A DNA stretch of 64,000 bases from Cantharellus purpuraceus (GCA_025174535.1 JALBUN010000011.1:124001-188000), one strand, 5' to 3'. Shown: positions 1 through 11,315, numbered from the stretch's first letter. The notes: generated from the sequence alone by a model not told the origin. A program made the numbers and translations.

Positions 1-590
1 TCCTCGAATGCTAGGGAACTGCATCCCGCCAGTCAGATAGCTGTATTAAACAGTGACGCGAGCACCCACGACAGAATTGATCTCCTTCAATTTTGCTGTA
101 ACATCACTCAGGAGGCTTTTCGCCCCCTTCTCAGAATGTGTCAGCGCAAACGAAGCGAGTGAGTTTGATGGTAACAACATGGACCTTTGTTGACATACCA
201 CAGGCAGTGACCCTCGCCATGCAGATCAGTCTCGGTGACCTCGGGGCAATCACCGGTAAGTGTTACCGGTAAGTGTTTCGCTCGCGGCAGGCTTTTGTCA
301 TCATCAACGCACCACGCGATAGGCGCGCTCGTGTACCAGCCAACCCTTTCCGCACACAACTATCGGAAGCCTCATTTACGTCTATCCATGCATCTCTCGT
401 GCCCCCTCCTGCTGATTCATGCATACCTTTGTTATTGAAGATAATCCTGCTGGGTTACACAATGATCATAGTATTAACAACATGTGCACTCCGGACACTC
501 ATGTCCAGAGAAAACACCCTTTGTGATGCTGTTCATGTCAGACTGGCAATCTTTGAAGCTTCCAAGTCCTGGCAGCATTACCTTGAAGGA
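1..590. other. No supported gene
   Basis: I see no gene here. The open frames on both strands are short and have no recognisable domain. A 13-bp direct duplication of the motif accggtaagtgtt occurs near 250-277. The stretch ends where retroelement sequence shared with 21,010-21,510 begins. Confidence 0.4.
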
Positions 591-1609
591 TTGTTTTGGA
601 ACTGTGAACTTCAACCTAAACTGTGGTGTTAATCACAATCTAAGCTTAGCCTGAGGATGTATGACCTTTCAAGGCTAGCAATAAGCTTGAAACTATTTTA
701 ACAGAGAACCCAATTAAGAAATTATACTCCAGTGAACAATCACAATCAATGTTGCCACAAGAAGTGAAGCAATAGAGATTTATGCTTGTCACATGTAGTT
801 CATGCTTTACTGCTGATGCAATGTAAAGTCAAAGATGGACAGGTGTTCAAGGGTTCAGATACTTCAAAGGGGGAAGTAACCTAGTGCCTTAGTACTGCGG
901 GTTGAGTGGATTAAAGCTAACAATAATCCCTTCAACGTAAAAAGATAGATATGCACTTGAACACTTCCTTCTGAACAAGCGTATTCACTGTACATGTTTA
1001 TCTGTGATAGAATCAACAGTCAAGGGATATTAATCTCATCTGAAAGAGGTGAGTTAATAGACTGTTGTTATGACTATATTCATTAACGCCCAGATCCCTG
1101 TCCAATCCACTCAGATCCCTGCACATATGAAATCTATACTCCATTTGGAAACCGCCACATCTCCATCTACCTGTCCAATTGTCACTGCTGATTCTGCCCA
1201 GCTGCCTCTGGTTCCGATTGATGCTGATGAACCTGGACATCCATCCCTGTCAGACTCAGACATCCTCATGTAAGGCTGTTGGCCTCGGAGACCCATCACT
1301 AGAGTAATTATTATTAGATTTCAAATATGTATTTAAGTTGCCTGACTGGGGACTTCATTCCCCAGTTTGAATATCAAATCACACCTAGTTCCTAAGTCCG
1401 ATCCTAACTCTCCAAGTTGTACTCCGTCTCTGAAATCTTGGACACCAGTATTAGTGAGGGCGCAGCACATAAGCTGAAGCCAAGTCCGTTCTGACCCCCA
1501 CAACATACCCAACTCCTTCTCTGACTCCGACCAAACCTCTGAACCAATCTCTGACCCAATCTCCAACCCCCAATCAGACCTAGTGCGTAACAACTGTGTT
1601 GTTGATTTA
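591..1609 (+). mobile_element. Copia-like retroelement fragment split by a solo LTR
   Basis: About 490 bp of this stretch is an inverted copy of 21,010-21,510. The copy at 21 kb continues into a Copia-like gag coding region, so this is the same element in the opposite orientation. Point changes and the absence of a long open frame show that it is dead. A complete LTR-A interrupts it at 1066-1592; the copy at 21 kb lacks the LTR and so serves as the empty site. The fragment ends near 1609, where LTR-A sequence takes over. Confidence 0.7.
1061..1597 (+). mobile_element. Solo LTR-A with target-site duplication ACTGT
   Basis: The LTR runs 1066-1592 (527 bp), begins TGTTATGACTA and ends TAACA. 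It is flanked by the 5-bp direct repeat ACTGT at 1061-1065 and 1593-1597. The length equals that of the 3' LTR at 16444-16970. The inverted copy of the host sequence near 21,035 has a single ACTGT and no LTR, which confirms insertion. No internal sequence remains, as expected from LTR-LTR recombination of a full Ty3/gypsy element. Confidence 0.93.
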
Positions 1610-1666
1610 CCTCTGACCCAACCTCCAACCCAATCTCCGACCCCCAATCAGACCTAGTGTGTAACA
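1610..1666 (+). mobile_element. LTR-A fragment (3' end only)
   Basis: These ~57 bp match the last bases of LTR-A in plus orientation, up to the terminal TAACA. They are fused directly to a minus-strand LTR-A. No target duplication is seen, so this looks like a recombination junction rather than a clean insertion. Confidence 0.7.
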
Positions 1667-2104
1667 GGGTCAGAACAGGACTTGGCTTCAGCTTATGTGC
1701 TGCGCCCTCACTAATACCGGTGTCTGAGATTTTGGAGGCAGAGTACGACTTAGAGAGTTAGGATCAGACTTAGGAACTAGGCGTGATTCAAACTGGGGAA
1801 TGAACTCCCCAGTCGGGCAACTTAAATACATATTTGAAATCTAATAATAATTACTCTGGTGATGGGTCTCCGAGGCCGATGGCCTTACATGAGTATGTCC
1901 AAGTCTGACAGGGACGGATGTCCGGGTTCCTATGGTGATGCTGATGCATCAATTGGAACCAGAGACGGATGGGCGGAATCGGCGGTGACAATCAGACAGG
2001 TAGATGGAGACGTGGCAGTTTCCAAATGGAGTATAGATTTCATATGCGTGGGGATCTGAGTGGATCGGACAGGGATCTGGGCGTTAATGAATATAGTCAT
2101 AATA
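1667..2104 (-). mobile_element. LTR-A, 3' LTR of minus-strand chromovirus copy 1
   Basis: This is the reverse complement of LTR-A. It lacks the outermost bases at its 3' side, where it is fused to the inverted fragment at 1610-1666. Its 5' end reads TATTATG instead of TGTTATG, a C/T change in the terminal inverted repeat. It is preceded in the element by the purine-rich tract ggagagatac, the likely plus-strand primer. That tract is also present before the 3' LTR at 16444. Confidence 0.85.
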
Positions 2105-2206
2105 GTATCTCTCCATTTAAGGCCGAGCCCCTGAGGCCTCATGTCCGTGGATTGAATAGGTGAGATGGTTGGGTGCAGTCGGAGTTATACTGGGGGTCTG
2201 GAGACA

Positions 2207-2214
2207 TATAAAAG
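2207..2214 (+). promoter_or_regulatory. TATA box of the antisense gene, copy 1
   Basis: A consensus TATAAAAG lies 29 bases before the paired ATGs at 2243/2246 of the antisense gene. The same element stands at the same place in copy 2 (16334-16341, minus). An in-frame ATG at 2222 is probably too close to the TATA to lie within the transcript. Confidence 0.6.
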
Positions 2215-2242
2215 GAGGGGCATGATTGAGGTCTTATCCTCA

Positions 2243-3756
2243 ATGATGTCAAACCCTTTGGCAAGCATGAGCGTGGCGGAGCTTGAGCAGTTGCTCTTGG
2301 CCTGACAGAAGGAAGAGGAAGAGGAGTGAAGATGGAAAGAGGAGGAAGCGAAAGCTGAGGTCAAGGAGCTTGCGGCCACGATGGAGGCCCTGAGACTGAA
2401 GGAAGTGGAGGAGCAGGCGCACGAGCTAGAAGCCGCCATAGAGGTGGAGGAGGAGGTGACTGGGGCAGGGGCGACCAGCCACCCAAGAAGTCTGAGTGTG
2501 CCAATACAGGCAGGGACCCCTGAGGTTGCCATCATCTCCATTACGCAGACAGAGTCAACCTGTCCGACAACTGTCCTTATGGGGGACTTGCCGTTATGTC
2601 TGCGGTCACAGCTGTTATTTGCGGTGGGTGCAGCTGAGGAAGATGAAGCGGCGGAGGTGGAGAGGGCGGAGGTGGAGAGGGCGGAGGTGGAGAGGGCAGA
2701 GGTGGAAGCAGATCCTGATGCCAATATGGAGCTCGATGCAAATGCAGAGCCCGAGGCGGGTGTGGATGTTGGGACGGATGCAGAGCTGGATCTGACCTCA
2801 AATTGTTACAAGGAGATGGCTTGGGTAGCCACAGTTGAGGCTTGCAAAAGAGCAGAGCTTTATGCTGCTACCACCAAGAAGAATCTTGACATCGTGGTCT
2901 TTTCATTGAAGGCGCACCTGAGTGCTGATACGGAGAAGTGGGAGGCGGATCAGAGGGACATATGGTGCAAGGTAGAGAGTTGCGTGTTGGTGATCTGTAA
3001 GAAGGAGCTGTATGTTGCTAGGTTGGCAATCTAGCTTCGCAAGTGTGAGATGGAGAAGGTGGTGGTAGAATAGCAGGACAAGGAGGAGGAGAGGGAACAC
3101 TTGGAGGTGGCATCGAGAAGGAGCGGACCACCCAAGGCTCTGGCTCCAGCGGAGCCATTCGGCAGGCCTGGTGTAACTTGTGACATGGGCGTGGAGTGTG
3201 TGTGGCCTACCAGCCCAACTTGCCGCCTTTGGTCCTGTGATCATTGTTGGGGTTGGAAAGGAGGGTGTAGGATTGATGGAAAGTTTGATCCCTGAAGTCG
3301 GAGCATCAAGCCCCGACTAGTGGTACAAGGAGGGGCAGAGAAAGAAAGAGAAGGTCGTCCGACCAAAAGGCGGTGATGGAAACAGGTGCTGTGGCAGCTG
3401 GGGGTAGCGGTGTGGGGTCGGAAGGGGCAATGACCGGTGCAGGTATGGGGTGCGTCTCTGCACCCAATAGTACCGTGGGCCAGCTTATCCGGCTGGTTAA
3501 CCTGCAGTTGGAGCACCTCCGGTGGATGGAGGGGTTACTAGTGGACTTGGTGAAGACAATGAAACAGAAGGAGGTTCTGGAGGGTCAGCAGATGGCTGAG
3601 TTACATCGGCTGCAGAAGTTCATGGCCCCTTTGGACGAGGATTTGGACATGGGGGATGAGAAAGGTTGGGTGTCGGATGTAGAGAGTGATGATGAGTCGG
3701 AGACGGAGCCTGAGGTAGATAAGGGGAAGGAAAAAGGAAACGCATGTATAACATAA
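2243..3756 (+). pseudogene. Antisense accessory gene of the chromovirus, copy 1 (broken)
   Basis: This coding region lies opposite to pol, between the pol 3' end and the 3' LTR, and is homologous to 14626-16305 minus. It encodes a short charged N-terminus, an acidic segment holding about four AEVER repeats (2651-2707), a conserved helical middle region, a Cys-rich block (about 3175-3275), a predicted coiled coil and an acidic Ser/Glu-rich tail. Several in-frame stops break it, for example just after the N-terminal segment and after GKFDP. A small deletion removed the second cysteine of the cluster. Many changes from copy 2 look like CpG decay. No function is assigned in any family I know; a DNA-binding regulator is an inference from the Cys pattern in copy 2. 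Confidence 0.7.
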
Positions 3757-3911
3757 AAAAATGAAAATGAAAATGATTATAATCTTTTGGAGCAGACAAA
3801 AATGAGGCAGAGTGATATTCCTTCAGAGTTTTTTGTCAAACTTGTAATTTCCCTTGTGACTTGTAAATAAATGATGATGCAAAATAATAGAATTAGCATT
3901 AGTAATGGAAC

Positions 3912-6900
3912 TTAAGGATTCATAAGAGGGCCAGGTTTGTCTGGATAAGCAGAGTGAAAGTCAGAGACGGATTTGGATGCATGATCAAGTTTGGACGTGG
4001 AGATCCATGAGGACTCTTCGTCGGTGCCTTCGTATCCAGTCCATTTGACTAAGTACTGGAGCTTGCACTTGTATCGACAGTCGATCTTCGAGTCCAGGAT
4101 CTCAGATATCTCATATTCATTATCTCCTTCAATGATGATCGGGGGTGGTGGAGGTTGCATGCAACCAGAGATCTCGTTTGTAGTAGCAGGTTCGAGCATT
4201 GATATATGGAAGACCAGATGAACTGCTTGGAAGTGGTCAGGGAGGCAGAGGGTGAAGGACCTGCTGCCTGCGCGAGCAATGACCTCATAAGGACCTAAGT
4301 ATTTCTTGGAGAGTTTCTTCAATGGATGGGTGGTCTGGAAGTGTTCAGCCTTAACAAATACTTTGTCTCCAATTTGCAGGTCCGGAGCTGGAATGCAGCA
4401 TCAGTCTGTGGAGACTTGGTATTGTTTCTGAGCATTGGAGATGGTTTTTTGGAGATGTTGGTGTAGTTGATTGAGGTCGGTTACAAATTGGTGGGCTTTG
4501 GTGGAGGCGAGTTCCTTCTCAGGGTGGACAGAGATGTTTGGATGATAGCCTTTATTAGCAAAGAATGGAGAGATGCCAGTAGTCGCGTTTGGAGTGTTGT
4601 TGTAGGCAAACTCTGCGATCAGAAGTAGGTCAGCCCAGTTGTCCTGTTGATAGTTACAATAGACTCAGAGATATTGTTCCAGGGACTGATTCATTCATTC
4701 CGTTTGTCTGTCTCCTTCAGGATGGTATCCAGAGGTGAAATGAAGCTTCATGTCAAGAGCCTTTCCTAATGTGCGGAAGAAGGAGGAGATGAACTCTGAG
4801 CCCCGATTGGATGTGACATGCGATGGGACTCTGTGTTTAGAGAATACGTGGAGAATGAACAATTTAGCTAGTGAGGTGGAGGTGATGGTGTCATGCATCA
4901 GAATGAATAGTGACTGTTTAGTGAACCTGTCAACAATCACAAGTATGGTGCATTGGAATGAATAGTGACTGTTTAGTGAACCTGTCAACAATCACAAGTA
5001 TGGTGTCGTATCCGAGCGATGGGGGGAGCTTCTCTATGAAAATCCATGGAGATGGAGTTCCATGGTTGCTTTGGGATTAGAAGTTGCTTAAGCATTCCGT
5101 AGGGTTTGTGCTTTTGCGATTTTGAGTGCATACACATGGTGCAGGAGTTACAGTAGTGTTGAATGTATTCTTGCATTTTTGGCCATATGTAGTCTCATTG
5201 GATTAATCCTAGTGTGCAATTTTGCCCAAAATGGCTGGAGATCAGGTGATCATGATAATACTGCAAAACTCAGAGTTGGAGACCGTTGGTGTTGGGGACG
5301 TATATCTGGTTGTTGTGTCGGAGGTGTCCTTCGGGGTCAAGTGACCACTTTGGATCGGAAGGGTTGTCCAAGTGTTTAACTGCAATAGGATCAGATCAGA
5401 GTGATGAGTGGATGTCGGAGCGGAGTTGGTTGATGTCCATAATGGTGACAGCTCAGAGGGTGGGAGTCATGAGGGTGGATGCTCGTAGGGACAATGCCAG
5501 CTGCTCATTAGTAAACACAGGATGAAAGTTGTGTGGGTTTACGGTGGCATAGTTGCTACTCCCCTCTTTAGGGTAGATGTCCCAGCATCTAGTTAACGCA
5601 TCAGGCTTTGCTCTGAGTCGGCCTGGACAGAAACGGATAATGAGATTGAACTGAGATAAGTATTTGGACCATCGGACTTGTCTTCGCATGAGTAATTTCA
5701 TTGTGGAGAAGTATTCCAAGTTTTTGTGGTCAGTTATGACATCCACTGGCTCGGAGGGGCCTTCGAGGTAGTGTCTCCATATCCAGAAGGCTTCATATAT
5801 GGCAAGGAGCTCTTTGTCATGGACATCATAATTCAGTTCAGGGGGCATAAGTGTACATGAGTGAAAAGCGATCGGATGGACTTGTCCATCGTCCAGAGAG
5901 ATGATGGAGAGGATCGTGGCAAGTGCATAGTTGGAGGCATTGGTTTCTAATAGGATAGGCACATCTGGAACCCAATGAGTCAGTATCGGAGCGGAAGTAA
6001 AGGCCTTTTTCAAGGTCTCAAAATTCTGTCTACATTCGTCAGTGAAATTCCATTGGGTACCCTTCCTAGTAAGTCAGGTGAGCAGAATGGTGATATCGGA
6101 GTAGCCATAAATGAAGTGGCAGTAGAAGTTGGCGAATCCCAGGAAGGACTGTACGTCTTTGACTTTCCGTGGTTCCAGCCATTCCTGTATGGCTTTGATT
6201 TTGTCATTGGACATTGTCAGTCCTGCCAGGGAGAGGATATAGCCTAGATACTCAACCGAGTCAGAGTGGAATTTGCATTTGTCAGCATGGGCAAAAAGGC
6301 CATGTTTTTGGAGATGTTGGAGTACCTCTTGGACATGTGTCCGATGTTCTTCTTCATTGTCTGAATATACCAAAATGTTGTCTAAGTAAACGAGGATGGT
6401 CACATCGAGAAGGTCGGCAAAGGTATCATTCATGAACCTCTGGAACATGGCTGGAGCATTGGTTAGTCCGAAGGGCATAACACACCATTTGAAAGATCCA
6501 TATTGAGTGCGGAAGGTTGTTTTCAACTCGTCGCCTTCTCGGATGCAGACTAGATGGTAGGCATGTTGGAGATCTATTTTGGAGTAGATCTTAGCTTTTA
6601 GAGGACTCTTGAGTAGGTCTGTGGTGCGGGGTATTGGGTATTGGTCTTTCTTTGTAATCTTGTTAAGTCCATGGAAGTCGATGCATAGATGGAGTGATCC
6701 ATCCTTTTTGCGGACAAATAGGACCAGAGCCCCATGGGGAGATAAGGATGGGCAGATGAAGCCCGTGGCCAAGTTCTCGTCTATGAATGTCCGGAGAGCC
6801 AGTAGCTCTTTTTGTGATAGCGAGTAGATAGGGCCAAGTGGAGGGGTGGAGTTGTCATCCAACTCAATCTTGAGATTGTATGGTCGGTGTTCTGCTAGGG

Positions 6901-7862
6901 AGTCGGCTTTAGACTTGCTGAACATGTTGGTGAACTCATGATACTCCTTAAGGACCATAGATAGGTCTGGTGGAGTTGATCAGGTGGAACGAGCGGTGAG
7001 GAATATTGGATTGGAGAGGTGAACCTGGAATGTGTGAGAGCCATCCAGTTTGCTTAATCTGGCGGGGACCATAGCATCCACCATCGATATAAATGGAGGG
7101 GTAGACAGAGTATCTATCGGAGTGGAGTCAGTGGAGGCGGAAGATAGTTTTGCACCTAAAGTTGCTGGTGACGTCGGGGATGACACAGCCTGTACTGGAG
7201 AACGGAATGTGATATGGCCCAATGCCCAGTCAATCAACAGATTGTAGCGGGTGAGCCAATTATGTCCAAGAACCACAGAACAACTGGAGTCAAGTGGAGT
7301 AACATAGAATGTAAGGTTCTGGATTTCTCTGACAGAAAAACAGATAGACAGATCTATAGCTCGTGAAATAACAGCATTAGTAGTGCCATCAAATAATCAG
7401 AGCAATATCAGAGTTATGGTGTATGTATGTAGTTCATGTAAATTGGAAAAAGAGGAATCGAGGAAACAGTGAGTAGAACTGGAGTCAATTAATGCTTGGA
7501 TAGTGGTATCGGGGATGGAGTCGGAGTAGATGCAGAGGGTAAGGGAGTCAGAATGGGAAAGAGTGGATGCATTCAGGTGGACCTTGTTTGTCGTACAGGG
7601 AGTACCAATGCAGCCCTCAGCCCATATGGAGGCTATAGGACTGCTTATTATTTTTTTTGGTCTGTTGCTTTAGCGTTGGACTTGTCCATTGTGGCATTGG
7701 CAGCATGGCCCTTTGCCTTTGCTGCAGACAAGGTTGCCTTGTTGCAATCCTTAGCTTGGTGGCCAGGTTTTCTGCAGAACAGGCAGAGGTTGTTGTCCAT
7801 GCGGCGCTGGTGTTCCTGCTGGGTAAGTTTTCCATCCTTCCCCAGCTTGGTGGAGAGGTCCA
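3912..7862 (-). pseudogene. gag-pol remnant of chromovirus copy 1
   Basis: Domains in order on the minus strand: CCHC knuckle ([14 protein letters not shown]), a pepsin-type protease region, reverse transcriptase (6958-6074), RNase H (6013-5453), integrase (5176-4695) and chromodomain (about 4150-3930). The RT active-site box reads YLDN instead of YLDD. The RNase H motif reads ETNASNYA where copy 2 has ETDASDYA. The integrase has TSNRGSEF where Asp is expected. All three are G-to-A changes in a CpG context. A 55-bp tandem duplication at 4896-5005 shifts the integrase frame, so the polyprotein cannot be functional. Confidence 0.9.
4896..5005. repeat. 55-bp tandem duplication inside the integrase region
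   Basis: Two adjacent 55-bp units (4896-4950 and 4951-5005) differ only in their first six bases. Copy 2 has a single unit at the matching place near 13,440-13,490. Because 55 is not a multiple of three, the duplication breaks the integrase reading frame. Confidence 0.9.
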
Positions 7863-8162
7863 GAGCCGTCAGCCTCAGAGACCCATCACCGGAGTAATTA
7901 TTATTAGATTTCAAATATGTATTTAAGTTGCCCGACTGGGGACTTCAGTTCGAATATTGAATCACGCCTAGCTCCTAAGTCTGATCCTAACTCTCTAAGT
8001 CGTACTCTGTCTCCGAAGTCTTGGACACCAGTATTAGTGAGGGTGCAGCACATAAGCTGAAGCCAAGTCCGTTCCAACCCTCACGACATACTCCGACTCC
8101 AACCCAACCTCCAACCCGACCTCCGATCCAATCTCCGACCCAATCGGACCTAGTGTGTAACA
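7863..8162 (+). mobile_element. LTR-A, truncated 5' LTR of chromovirus copy 2
   Basis: This stretch matches the last ~300 bp of the 3' LTR at 16444-16970 and ends in GTGTGTAACA. The first ~220 bp are missing, and the break abuts gag of copy 1. A small hairpin present in the other copies (gggga...tcccc) is lost here by a short deletion. I see no match to a standard tRNA primer site just after 8162. Confidence 0.88.
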
Positions 8163-8194
8163 GTATATTCAAACTGCCATACTCACTCCTACCA

Positions 8195-9856
8195 ATGCCA
8201 CAATCCACCGCCAATTCTGAACGCGCCTGAATCGTCGAGGTACCCGCCCCCAGCATCGACACCATCCCCGAGGTCGTCGAAGAACCGACGGACCACATAG
8301 AGGCTGTCAATGAAGAAGACAACACCCCGCCCTCTCCAAATCTGGCGCAAGCCATCTCCCTGCTTGCTAGCAGCATCCGTAACCCACAAGCCCCTAAGTC
8401 CCGGACCAAGGCCCGAGAACCCGACCCATTCGATGGCTCCAATCCGTGCAAGCTCCAGCCATTCTTGGCGCAATGCCGGTTGAATTTCCGCGATCGCCCC
8501 AACGCATTCACATCCGATCGGGCGAAGGTTACCTTCGCCATGTCCTATCTCAAGGGCACCACACTGGACTACTTTGAGCCAGCACTCATGGACGACTCCA
8601 ATGACCTGATATGGTCAGAGGACTACTCCGACTTCATCTCCGAGCTTCGGACCAATTTTGGTTCGTACAACCCCGAAGCCGATGCCAAGAATGAACTTGA
8701 TTGACTTTGGATGAAGTAAAATCACAAAATTGCAAAATACATTGTGAGTTTCCAGCAGCTAGCTCCAAAAGTCCAATGGGGCAATGCCGCACTCCGACGC
8801 CAATTTTACGTTGGACTCCCATCCCGCATCAAGGACGAGATATCACGTGTCGGTAAGCCGGATAGTTTGGCTACCCTCCGCAAGCTCACCCAATCCATCG
8901 ATGCCCGTTATTGGGAACATCAATCTGAGGTCTCCCGCGAAAATTCGGCTAACAACAAATCGGACAAATCATCGGACAAGACCCCACAGTCCAACAAGGG
9001 GTCCAATAAGCAGGCCACTGCCAACTCAGGCCAGAAATCAAACACTGGTAACACTGCCGCTTCCAGTTCCGGTCAGAACAACGCCGGCACCAGCAATAAC
9101 TCCGGAGCTTGCAAGAGTACTCTGGACCTCTCCACCAAGCTGGGAAAGGACGGGAAACTTACCCAGCAGGAATGCCAGCGCTGCATGGACAACAACCTCT
9201 GTCTGTTCTGCGGAAAGCCTGGTCACCAAGCCAAGGATTGCAACAAGGCAACCTCGTCCGCAGCAAAGGCGAAGGGCCACGCCGCCAATGCCACAACGGA
9301 CAAGTCCGACACTAAAGCGATGGACCAAAAAAAAATAGTAAGCAGTCCTATAGCCTCCGTATGGGCTGAGGGCTGCATTGGTACTCCCCGTATGACAGAC
9401 GAGGTCCGCCTGAACGCATCTGCTCTTTCCCACTCCGACTCCCTTACCCTCCTCGTCCACTCCGACTCCATTCCCAATACCGCTATTCAAGCATTAATTG
9501 ACTCCAGTTCTACTCACTGTTTCCTCGATTCCTCTTTTTCCAATTTACATAAACTCCATACATACACCATAACTCCGATACCACTCCGATTATTTGATGG
9601 CACTACTAATGCTGTTATTTCACGAGCTATAGATTTGTCTATCCGTTTTTCTGTCAGAGAAATCCAGAACCTTACATTCTATGTTACTCCACTTGACTCC
9701 AGCTGTTCTGTGGTTCTTGGCCATAACTGGCTCACCTGCTACAATCCATTGATTGACTGGGCATTTGGCCATATCACATTCCGTTCTCCAGTACAGGCTG
9801 TGTCATCCCCGACGTCACCAGCAACTATAGGTGCAAAATTATCTTCCGCCTCCGCT
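8195..9856 (+). pseudogene. gag and protease region of chromovirus copy 2
   Basis: The ATG at 8195 opens a gag frame that has a TGA at codon 12 (probably a former CGA), then stays open to 8701. A disrupted stretch follows, then an open frame from 8744. Near 9,200-9,240 it has the nucleocapsid CCHC knuckle [14 protein letters not shown]. Downstream is a retropepsin-like segment with [11 protein letters not shown] in place of the usual DSG/DTG-containing box. An unrelated solo LTR cuts the frame after AKLSSASA at 9856. In the intact element gag would package RNA and the protease would cleave the polyprotein. Confidence 0.85.
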
Positions 9857-10329
9857 TGTATGGGAACTGGTTTTCCCTTAAAAAGATCTTGTTTAAAGTC
9901 CTGAAACTGTACAATTCCACTTGATGGCCTTAAAATATCAGCATATATCTGCTGCTTTCTCTTGATTCAGGGCCATTCAAATATTCTCTATTTTTTCATA
10001 TTTTTTTGGGAATTTTCCATCCAGAAATGAGTCTACAAACTTATTGTTCTGCTGGGCGAAGTTTTGGGACCCATATGGACCCACAAACCTTCGCAGATGT
10101 CAGCAGCCTCAAAGTCAGCCGGAGTCACCCGGACAACTGACTCATTTTCGATCACATGACTCATTTCAATCTCCGACTCAATCTGGTCACCACTGCCAGT
10201 AAATCCTCAATATCTTCACAACCACTGCACCTCCTGACTCCATTTTCAGTGGAGAGTTCAATAGAAGCCATGCCTACCCATAGCTGTGCTAATCAGCCTG
10301 GGAAACGAAGTATTGACCGAGTTATTTGA

Positions 10330-10480
10330 GTAATGGTGACTCATGCAATGACTCCTGCCATGACTCATGCTATGACTCCTTCCATGACTCATACCATGAC
10401 TCCTGTGATTACTCATACTATGACTCCTGCTCTGAGTCACACTATGACTCCATCCATGACTCATGCCATGAGTCAGAGCA
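10330..10480. repeat. Array of TGACTC/TGAGTCA motifs in LTR-B
   Basis: About nine TGACTC hexamers, alternately followed by AT and CT or CA, and two TGAGTCA heptamers occur at roughly 12-16 bp spacing. They resemble binding sites of Gcn4/AP-1-type bZIP factors. The array lies about 130-280 bp upstream of the LTR-B TATA box, where an upstream activating region would be expected. More scattered copies occur near 10,130-10,165. Confidence 0.8.
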
Positions 10481-10606
10481 AATCCAAGCAGCTCATTGGC
10501 TAGGAAACTTCCACCCCCTTCTCACATATTCCACTAGCTTCCAGTAGTTTCCATCTATTAATAGGTAGAAGTTTCCAGTAGTATTAGTCAGCTCCTGTAG
10601 ATACAA

Positions 10607-10614
10607 TATAAAAG
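10607..10614 (+). promoter_or_regulatory. TATA box of LTR-B
   Basis: The sequence TATAAAAG is followed within ~25 bp by a candidate start region and an AATAAA-like motif (gaaataaataacc). This is the usual U3/R layout of an LTR promoter. Confidence 0.55.
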
Positions 10615-11315
10615 GAGCCCATTCTGCCTCTGAAATAAATAACCATTTCTACCCCATCATTTGCACATCAGTGTGACTAGAGTGACATACAGTGTCATCC
10701 TCTATATCTCAGTAACTGTTGATTGTCCAGTTCAAGGGTCACATACAGTTGTGTAACTGTATTCGATTGCACTCCAAGTAGTGATTGTCCTGCTTTGGGC
10801 GTGAGTGTAGTATCTACCTCTCGTGACTACGAATCTACAGGGTGAGATTGTCTGTCAATAGTCCTGCCATTAGTGCTCTTGTTTAAGTTACTAGTGTGTA
10901 CTGCCTTTGCAGAGCATTAGAATCTTGAACTCGTGTGAAGCAGTTGCTAGACTACTTCACACATTGCTGTTACCCGCTTCAGAGTGTCACTGGTTGGACG
11001 GTCGGATTCATCCACCTACTTCCTCTAGCCTCTAAGTGCATTCCCCTCTTTTTGGAATATCTGGACCCCTAAGCGTCCGTGAACTCTAGACTCTGGAAGT
11101 CTTATTCATTCCCTACTGCTAAGAAACGTATTACCTTCCTGCGTATCGTCTGCATTGACCATTACAACGGATTGTAACCAAAGTACAAACGTTAAATCGT
11201 TTCTGGAGTTGTGCTGCAGTAGGATTTGATATTCTTCTCAGCTGTTCATTCACGGAATTGTGGTGATTTAGAGTTTGCCCTAACACCATAATTTTGTGGG
11301 TTCCAAAACACCGCT

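Larger units (their letters stand above)
1667..7862 (-). mobile_element. Ty3/gypsy chromovirus copy 1, 5'-truncated
   Basis: Reading on the minus strand, the element runs from a gag zinc knuckle (about 7,780-7,825) through protease-like, reverse transcriptase, RNase H, integrase and chromodomain regions to 3912. An antisense gene then occupies 2243-3756, followed by the 3' LTR. The 5' part of gag and the 5' LTR are missing: at 7862 gag is joined to the LTR of copy 2. Many stops, frameshifts and mutated catalytic residues make it inactive. The chromodomain at the polyprotein C-terminus places it among chromoviruses, which use that domain to target chromatin. Confidence 0.9.
9852..11315 (+). 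mobile_element. Solo LTR-B inserted in chromovirus pol, target duplication CCGCT
   Basis: The 1454-bp insert (9857-11310) begins TGTATGGGAAC and ends GGTTCCAAAACA, an imperfect terminal inverted repeat. It is bracketed by CCGCT at 9852-9856 and 11311-11315. Removing it and one CCGCT restores the gag-pol sequence seen in copy 1. It holds a TATA box and an array of TGACTC motifs. A partial inverted copy is at 17344-18271. The length is large for a solo LTR, but the ends, the duplication and the promoter-like content support that reading. The parent element is not identified. Confidence 0.85.

Noticed and set aside
7987..8541. Long minus-strand open frame across the copy 2 LTR and gag start
   Set aside because: It is the reverse strand of LTR-A and gag; no independent coding signal, and unlike the pol-side antisense gene it lacks a second supporting copy.
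10338..10478. CRISPR-like array of short repeats
   Set aside because: Units are degenerate, without constant-length unique spacers, and the genome is fungal; it is a motif array in an LTR.
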